NCBI GenBank assembly: GCA_965659675.1 | Contig: CBFHWY010000056.1 | Span: forward strand, 1 to 18,871 | DNA from: CBFHWY01 sp965659675 | GTDB lineage: Bacteria; Bacteroidota; Bacteroidia; Flavobacteriales_G; Salibacteraceae | DNA length: 18,871 bases | Direction of reading: 5' to 3' | Shown: positions 14,416 through 18,871 of the stretch, one piece after another | How positions within the stretch are numbered: position 1 is the first letter of the stretch | Layout: every line of letters starts with the position of its first letter | The notes under the pieces: model-generated | Told to the model about the DNA's origin: nothing | Seen by the model: the letters and a program-made list of their open reading frames with translations, nothing else | The model's database searches: none | Program-made: the position numbers and the translations under genes

Positions 14416-15723
14416 TCAATCTATTTTTCTTCTGTAGAACCAGCGGTCAAATTTATTAGGAGTCATGATGATCCCAAAATTGATTCGGGAGATCGACTCT
14501 GTTAGTCCGGATACCGGCAAGTTTCGCTGGGCAAACTCCCAACCGATATTCAAACTTGACAAGGACCCTGATTTCAACATGGGTATACCTAGTCCAAGAC
14601 TTATGCCAAATTCATCAACTGCCTGACCCTGGTCGGTAATATGGCTTTGTCCAATTCTAGCTCCAGCTCGATACCTCATAAACTGAAAGAGGTCGTTTGA
14701 AGCTCTGTAATCGGGCCAAAATTCCGCACCCAATGCGAACATAACACGGTTTGAAAGACCTTGTTCGTTATTAAATACGCTAAGATCCGACCAGTTCGTT
14801 TGCTCATAGTTCAGCGAGAAGTACCATTTCTTATTCACCTCTAGGGCCAATCCGGCTCTTTGCGTAGCAGGAATCGTTGAAGATCCGGTATCGATCGTAT
14901 TGATCAGCGTATCGAGGATATTTGATCCCTCGCCGCTGTATACCCCGGTAAAACGAATGCTTGACAGCTCTCTACTCGTTCTAACATTGCCAGCATACTC
15001 GTAAGCCACACCTGCATTCATGATCAGCTTCTTTGAGAGTATTCTGCGGTAGATAAAGCCCGCCTGTGCACCAAAATCACCAAATAGCAGATTCTCGGCG
15101 GTTCTGGAATTGAAAGTACCTGCATTAGAGATCTGTGTGATGGCTGAGCGCTCAATAAATCCAAAATAATAGTTTGCTCCAATGCCGAAAGAGAGGTTGG
15201 TGAGGCTATCCTCATAAAAGCGATAGGAAATGTTTCCATTGACCTTATTGATTCCTCCATCACCCTGATAAGAGTTAAAGAATTCTCCGGTTTCTGGTAA
15301 GGAACCACTTTCACTCAAGGCGCACTCTACCCTTGTGAAGGGACTTAAACCAAAGCTCACTCCCAGTTTTTTTGCATTGGCAAAACCCAGGGCAAAATGA
15401 CGGATCGAAACATTCGATTGTGTTCCTGAGTAATTGGGTCCATTGTAGCGATGATTGCGCATTTGCAGCGCAACATCAAATGCTGGACTCGCCAAAAAGG
15501 CATTTGCTGCAGGGTTCTGTACATTCACATAGTCGGCCTGTAGCACTGCAGTTTGAGCTCCTGCCAGACTTCGGGCAATGGTATAACCCGATCCCATAGG
15601 ATCACCCAGGCCAAAGATAGAATTGGGCACATTGATCCCTTCCTGAGCCACAAGGTTGAGACTCAAAAGAGTGATCAATAAGGAAAGGCTGATTTTAGCC
15701 ACGGTTGTAAAGCAGGATTTCAT
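14416..15723 (-). CDS. outer-membrane beta-barrel protein, coaX-adjacent family
   Basis: Predicted integral outer-membrane protein of 435 residues. It has a signal peptide (MKSCFTTVAKISL to LNLVAQ, about 1-27), then GLGDPMGSGY near 40 and a long run of alternating amphipathic strands with glycine and aromatic residues. Examples are IRHFALGFANAKKLGVSFGL, FGIGANYYFGFIERS, NIGWEFAQRNLP and INFGIIMTPNKFDRWFYRR. FadL-like or other transport-type barrels are the nearest general resemblance; no substrate or enzyme motif is visible. The ATG at 15723 lies 29 bases inside the 3' end of coaX, and no later start preserves the signal peptide, so the overlap is probably real and may couple translation. The function is unknown to me; the neighbourhood is envelope biogenesis. 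Confidence 0.85.
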   Translation of the reverse strand: MKSCFTTVAKISLSLLITLLSLNLVAQEGINVPNSIFGLGDPMGSGYTIARSLAGAQTAVLQADYVNVQNPAANAFLASPAFDVALQMRNHRYNGPNYSGTQSNVSIRHFALGFANAKKLGVSFGLSPFTRVECALSESGSLPETGEFFNSYQGDGGINKVNGNISYRFYEDSLTNLSFGIGANYYFGFIERSAITQISNAGTFNSRTAENLLFGDFGAQAGFIYRRILSKKLIMNAGVAYEYAGNVRTSRELSSIRFTGVYSGEGSNILDTLINTIDTGSSTIPATQRAGLALEVNKKWYFSLNYEQTNWSDLSVFNNEQGLSNRVMFALGAEFWPDYRASNDLFQFMRYRAGARIGQSHITDQGQAVDEFGISLGLGIPMLKSGSLSSLNIGWEFAQRNLPVSGLTESISRINFGIIMTPNKFDRWFYRRKID

Positions 15724-16390
15724 TTAGGCCCTTAAGCACCAGATTTGAGTCTGCAAAAATGTGATTTTTAATGACTTTGACCAAGCGGAATGCATCTCCG
15801 CCTGTTAAGATTACTTGAATATCGTCGAATTTCTTCTCAACGGCTGCGATCATTCCTTCTATTTCGTACTGCACAGCATGCATAACGCCCGATTGTAGCG
15901 AGTGTTGTGTAGTGTTTCCGATGAATTCTGGCGGAAACTCAATTTCCACTTCTGGAAGGCTGGCTGTAAACTGATTCATTGCTTTGGTGCGCATAGCAAG
16001 TCCGGGTGAGATTGCACCTCCCAAGTACTCCCCTTTTTCATTTACTACATCATAGGTGATGCAGGTTCCAAGGTCAATGCTCATGGCTGCTTGTTGTGGA
16101 AATCTGGCATGAGTGGCAACAGCTGCAGCAATGCGATCGGTTCCAAGGCTTTCAACACCTTTGTACTTGAGCTTAATTGGCAGCGGAGTATTGTGCTTAA
16201 GCACCTTAACTGAAATACCCAATTCTTCCTGGAGGGATTCCAGGTCTTGTGATCCAACTTGTGAGATGATGGCAGCTTCGATCCCTTGCAACTCTTCTTT
16301 TGCTGGCAAAGCAATCCCTGAAGATAGGATATCCCGTTCTTCAAACACCGCCCAATGCGTTCGGGTATTCCCGAGATCCATACAAAGCAT
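15695..16390 (-). CDS. coaX: type III pantothenate kinase
   Basis: Cytoplasmic enzyme phosphorylating pantothenate with ATP, the first step of coenzyme A synthesis. It has 231 residues, slightly short of the usual 240-260. The ASKHA-fold landmarks are all present: DLGNTRTHW (5-13) as the phosphate-binding loop, GTDR (83-86) for pantothenate binding, SIDLGTCITYD (104-114) containing the expected catalytic Asp106, GGAISPG (124-130) and TGGDA (196-200). I use the ATG at 16390; an in-frame TTG at 16417 adds residues with no family counterpart, and it lies upstream of the predicted transcription start. A good promoter lies immediately upstream (-7 at 16406-16413), leaving a leader of only about 9 nt. 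First gene of the leftward envelope string; overlaps the beta-barrel gene by 29 bases. Confidence 0.95.
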   Translation of the reverse strand: MLCMDLGNTRTHWAVFEERDILSSGIALPAKEELQGIEAAIISQVGSQDLESLQEELGISVKVLKHNTPLPIKLKYKGVESLGTDRIAAAVATHARFPQQAAMSIDLGTCITYDVVNEKGEYLGGAISPGLAMRTKAMNQFTASLPEVEIEFPPEFIGNTTQHSLQSGVMHAVQYEIEGMIAAVEKKFDDIQVILTGGDAFRLVKVIKNHIFADSNLVLKGLNEILLYNRG

Positions 16391-16405
16391 TTTGCCCACA
16401 GCCCG

Positions 16406-16433
16406 CAAAATTAGCAATAAAGCAAGCCAGCAA
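16406..16433 (-). promoter_or_regulatory. promoter of the coaX operon
   Basis: On the minus strand, TTG (16433-16431), a 17-bp spacer and TAATTTTG (16413-16406) match the Bacteroidota pattern TTG-N17-23-TAnnTTTG at every fixed base. Transcription would start near 16399, giving a very short leader before the coaX ATG at 16390. Confidence 0.65.
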
Positions 16434-16440
16434 TATTTTA

Positions 16441-16474
16441 TTGCTCATTATCGGAACTAAAATTTATACATTTG
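16441..16474 (+). promoter_or_regulatory. promoter of tRNA-Phe
   Basis: TTG (16441-16443), a 23-bp spacer and TACATTTG (16467-16474) match the Bacteroidota consensus fully. Transcription is predicted from about 16481, 21 bp before the mature tRNA. It is back to back with the coaX promoter; the two -33 elements are only 7 bp apart. Confidence 0.7.
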
Positions 16475-16501
16475 CAGCCCGCTTTAAAAAGCGACCAAGG
16501 C

Positions 16502-16574
<73 letters not shown>

Positions 16575-16585
16575 CTTAAGAAAGC

Positions 16586-16619
16586 AAAGCCTTCCCGTGA
16601 ATACGGGAGGGCTTTTTTT
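16586..16619 (+). terminator. intrinsic terminator of tRNA-Phe
   Basis: AAAGCCTTCCCGT (16586-16598), loop GAAT, then ACGGGAGGGCTTT (16603-16615) pair over 13 bp with one T-G wobble. They lead into seven T residues (16613-16619). Strong rho-independent terminator directly after the tRNA. Confidence 0.92.
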
Positions 16620-16620
16620 A

Positions 16621-16659
16621 TTTGCCTGAGCGAAAGTTTACTTTCAAGCGATAGGTAAA
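16621..16659. repeat. imperfect hairpin downstream of the tRNA terminator
   Basis: TTTGCCTGAGCGAAAG (16621-16636) pairs with CTTTCAAGCGATAGGTAAA (16641-16659) around a TTTA loop. It forms blocks of 5, 2 and 7 pairs with a small bulge and an internal loop. No T run follows. From here to about 16755 I see no gene, only this hairpin and the right arm of the 13-bp inverted repeat. Confidence 0.45.
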
Positions 16660-16754
16660 TGAAAAAAGGCTGAGCCGCCAGGATCAAGGCTTTGCTTTTA
16701 GACTACGGGAACACGTCTGGAACATTTCGAGCTAATGGCGAGGGATGAATCCAG

Positions 16755-16982
16755 CTACACCACTCCACTGTAGCCATACTTACTAGTGTCTGCCTTAATT
16801 TCATTGAGTAATGCAAGCGAAAGTGAATCGTCCAAAAAACTTCGCATAATAAGTGTGTCAGGTAAATTATCAAGTAATGTATACAGATCGTATACTCCTT
16901 CCAAGGTAGAGTTGGCAATACTGTCCAGTAGCTCGCATAATTTTTGGAAATTGGTTTTCTGTAATAATCCAAAATTTGAAGT
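16755..16982 (-). pseudogene. orphan 3' coding fragment, probable gene remnant
   Basis: Between two in-frame stops on the minus strand (TAA at 16985-16983 and TAG at 16757-16755) lie 75 open codons. The translation looks like genuine helical protein: FGLLQKTNFQKLCELLDS, STLEGVYDLYTLLDNLPD, RSFLDDSLSLALLNEIKADT and YGYSGVV. There is no start codon near the 5' end; the first ATG is in the middle, at IMRSFLDD. It begins 8 bp after the T9SS protein gene, in a different frame, so it is not a simple read-through extension of that protein, whose sorting domain is already complete. Most likely the tail of a decayed gene. Function unrecognised. Alternative: chance open frame. Confidence 0.4.
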
Positions 16983-16990
16983 TTATCCGT

Positions 16991-18424
16991 TCAGTTATTC
17001 ACTCTAAACTGAACCGTAGACTGGCCACTTAATGATTTAAGTACGACGAAATAGTTACCTGGATCAAGATTTGATGTCTTGATAATTAGGTCGTTTTTAT
17101 CGCGATTGAGCTCTTCGATTTGAAATCTTCTACCTGAAACATCAAAAATTGACACTTGAAGTCCATCCGTTTCAATTTTCTTATTGCTTTTTATCCTCAA
17201 GACATTAGAGTCAATAGGGTTTGGGACTACTATAAGTTCAACAAAATTTGATTGAGCATCTTCAAGATCGGTAAGGTTTGCTTCCAATATCCAAAGTTTG
17301 TCACTTTCTCTAATAGAACTATCGGCATACTGTTTTTGAGTACTCCCAACTGCAACAAAATCCCCATTTTTTCTTAACTCAAGTCCTGTCACAGTCACAG
17401 ATTCATATCCAAAATTACCTATTCCTATTAAGGCCAGAGAGTCACTTAAATGATAGATAACTACAGGATTCGTTGATCCATACGTATTATTATTGATTGC
17501 AATCAGCAATTCGCCATCTTCTGTAAACGAGAGTTGTCCAGAACGCAGAAGATCAGATCCATCTGATTCGAAAATATATTCTCCAAGCTTATCACCTGTA
17601 AAATTATAGGCAACGACTCTAATTTCATCTCTCGACTTGAATGCACTGAAATGCAATATTAACGAGTCATTAACCTCAAATCTATCGAATTCCATATCCA
17701 GTTCAAGTTGACTATTTATTGTAGTGAAGTTTCCTTCTCCATCCAAGGACTGAATTTTTCTATCTAAACTATCTCCCGCGATTACGCTAAAGCAATAAAG
17801 AATATTATTCTTTTCATCAAATGATGTGGCTTTGACGTCTGGACCTAAATTATATTTAGCCTCTGGAGTTAGGTCAGAATCAAGAATTTCATAAAACACA
17901 TCATTCGATTGACTTCGATAAACTGAGTGAAATTCATTGTCACGATTGAAAAATTCTAAGTTTCTGAAACGTTCGCAGATCGTATCTTGAAAAGCAAAAC
18001 CAACGGCATTATTGATGTCATAAATCCCGACTACCCTTTTCGCACAAGGACTTGATATTAAAACGCCAGATGATGTCTGATAATTTGATCTATCAATTCT
18101 TCCTGTCCCAGCATATTGTCCACTCCCATATGAAATCAATTTATCATGAACATAATTAAATGACGCCGTATCCAGTGTGTCAATCAGTAAATTTGACACT
18201 TTTAAAAGTACGTCCGTTCCAAAGTGTCCATCATATGGCCTGTTAACCAAAGAGTTATAAACTTGAAGGGTAGCCTTCAACTCTAATGTATCTTCTTGCC
18301 ATTTGACTAGAAATGGATCATTTAGGCTTGTATTACTAGAATACTCTATTAAACTCTCTGTTTGCCCTAATAACATTGTGTTAACCGCTATTAATAGAAT
18401 TGTCAGTACTTTCTTGAGAATCAT
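16991..18424 (-). CDS. T9SS-exported protein with type A sorting domain
   Basis: Protein of 477 residues for export by the type IX secretion system and probable attachment to or release from the cell surface. A signal peptide runs to about residue 20 (ILLIAVNTMLLGQ). The central 30-390 has WD/propeller-like repeated beta segments, with aromatic and aspartate-rich strands such as NILYCFSVIAGDSLD, LSFTEDGELLIAINNNTYG and LELRKNGDFVAVGS; no catalytic motif is visible. The last ~80 residues form the sorting domain: VVPNPIDSN, LQVSIFDVSGRRF, then LDPGNYFVVLKSLSGQS and a final strand. The ATG at 18424 lies 9 bp after the stop of another T9SS protein gene, suggesting co-transcription. Base composition is visibly more A/T-rich than the envelope operon, hinting at accessory or fast-evolving sequence. 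Substrate or partner unknown. Confidence 0.88.
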   Translation of the reverse strand: MILKKVLTILLIAVNTMLLGQTESLIEYSSNTSLNDPFLVKWQEDTLELKATLQVYNSLVNRPYDGHFGTDVLLKVSNLLIDTLDTASFNYVHDKLISYGSGQYAGTGRIDRSNYQTSSGVLISSPCAKRVVGIYDINNAVGFAFQDTICERFRNLEFFNRDNEFHSVYRSQSNDVFYEILDSDLTPEAKYNLGPDVKATSFDEKNNILYCFSVIAGDSLDRKIQSLDGEGNFTTINSQLELDMEFDRFEVNDSLILHFSAFKSRDEIRVVAYNFTGDKLGEYIFESDGSDLLRSGQLSFTEDGELLIAINNNTYGSTNPVVIYHLSDSLALIGIGNFGYESVTVTGLELRKNGDFVAVGSTQKQYADSSIRESDKLWILEANLTDLEDAQSNFVELIVVPNPIDSNVLRIKSNKKIETDGLQVSIFDVSGRRFQIEELNRDKNDLIIKTSNLDPGNYFVVLKSLSGQSTVQFRVNN

Positions 18425-18433
18425 GGATCTAAT

Positions 18434-18871
18434 TTAAAGTTTTACAAATTTCTTGGAAATTGTATGCCCATTTGACAATTTGACGAATACATAGTATACC
18501 CCTGGCGTTAGAGCATCAATTGGAACCTCTATTCTGTTGTCCTTATTTAATTCAAGCATCTCAATTTTCATTCCATTAGAATTAACAATACTTATTTTCT
18601 TCACTCGACTGACCTCACTTTCCATTTTAATGAAGACAGTATTATGAGCTGGGACAGGCCAAACCTCAAAGCCATCATCAGCATACTCTAATGAATAGGT
18701 TCCTAACCCCCATCCTATGTCATACATCAGTCCTGCTGTCGCATCTCCAATGTGTCTGTGTGGTTCTCCTCTAGGGGCAAAAGGAAACATAATTCTGTCT
18801 GCATCAGTTGTATTGACAAAGTAGCCATTGTCCCAGTGTGATACGCTTGAGCCAGTATTGAATGTCGAAGG
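18434..18871 (-). CDS. T9SS-exported protein, possible secreted metallopeptidase tail (5' end beyond window)
   Basis: The C-terminal 145 residues of a larger protein; the frame is open to the window edge, so the internal ATG at 18790 is not the start. The first ~50 residues contain TGSSVSHWDNG, RIMFPFAPRGEPHRHIG and AGLMYDIGWGLG. This resembles the end of metzincin-like secreted peptidase domains in Bacteroidota, where a SGSSxSHxD motif, a LM-P segment and a final DIGW recur. The zinc site, if any, lies outside the window. The rest is a type A sorting domain: VWPVPAHNTVFI, VKKISIVNSNGMKI, then LTPGVYYVFVKLSNGHT and KKFVKL. It precedes the other T9SS gene by 9 bp. Sorting domain sure; peptidase identity tentative. 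Confidence 0.85.
   Translation of the reverse strand, partial: PSTFNTGSSVSHWDNGYFVNTTDADRIMFPFAPRGEPHRHIGDATAGLMYDIGWGLGTYSLEYADDGFEVWPVPAHNTVFIKMESEVSRVKKISIVNSNGMKIEMLELNKDNRIEVPIDALTPGVYYVFVKLSNGHTISKKFVKL

Larger units (their letters stand above)
16581..16698. repeat. 13-bp perfect inverted repeat enclosing nested hairpins
   Basis: AAAGCAAAGCCTT (16581-16593) recurs as its exact reverse complement, AAGGCTTTGCTTT (16686-16698), 92 bp away. The left arm overlaps the 5' half of the tRNA terminator stem, so the two pairings exclude each other. Between them lie the terminator and a second hairpin (16621-16659). Together they form a 118-bp nested palindromic segment. I see no target-site duplication, so a mobile origin is only a possibility. 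Confidence 0.6.

Noticed and set aside
16703..16972. 89-codon minus-strand open frame with an ATG downstream of the tRNA
   Set aside because: It overlaps the orphan fragment in another frame, and its composition (many Trp/Tyr/His, no domain pattern) is less protein-like than the competing frame.

Overview
The window reads as ordinary chromosome from a Bacteroidota bacterium, most likely a marine-type Flavobacteriales member. The signs are type IX secretion (T9SS) C-terminal sorting domains, a leucyl-tRNA synthetase with the Bacteroidota-style insertion and no zinc cysteines, a lipoprotein-type LptC, a carboxypeptidase-D-like domain on the TonB-dependent receptor, and promoters matching the Bacteroidota pattern TTG-N17-23-TAnnTTTG.

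Left region (1-6188): a PhoR/PhoB-like two-component pair is transcribed leftwards; the kinase is cut by the window edge. Divergent from it, on the + strand, are a right-handed beta-helix lipoprotein and a 967-residue TonB-dependent receptor. The 286-bp gap between the two directions holds two arrays of 11-bp-phased direct repeats, one in front of each transcription unit. A strong terminator-like hairpin sits between the lipoprotein and receptor genes. I infer a self-contained regulated outer-membrane uptake locus, possibly phosphate-responsive, with the lipoprotein where a SusD would usually be. This is the best candidate here for a poorly described system.

Middle region (6280-16390): leuS on the + strand converges, with 5 bp between stop codons, on a long leftward gene string. 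In transcription order the string is coaX, an outer-membrane beta-barrel protein, a periplasmic TPR protein, lptC, a small two-helix membrane protein, a CNNM/CorC-type CBS membrane protein, and a PpiD-like membrane-anchored peptidyl-prolyl isomerase. Overlaps or short gaps suggest one operon, with a possible extra promoter before the isomerase. Apart from coaX, its recognisable members concern building or maintaining the cell envelope.

Right region (16390-18871): coaX and tRNA-Phe(GAA) fire divergently from about 110 bp. Beyond the tRNA lie its terminator, a nested inverted-repeat segment, a 75-codon orphan coding fragment, and two leftward T9SS-exported protein genes, the second cut by the window edge. 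This end looks more A/T-rich than the rest and behaves like accessory sequence next to a tRNA gene. I saw no CRISPR array, insertion sequence, rRNA gene or replication origin.
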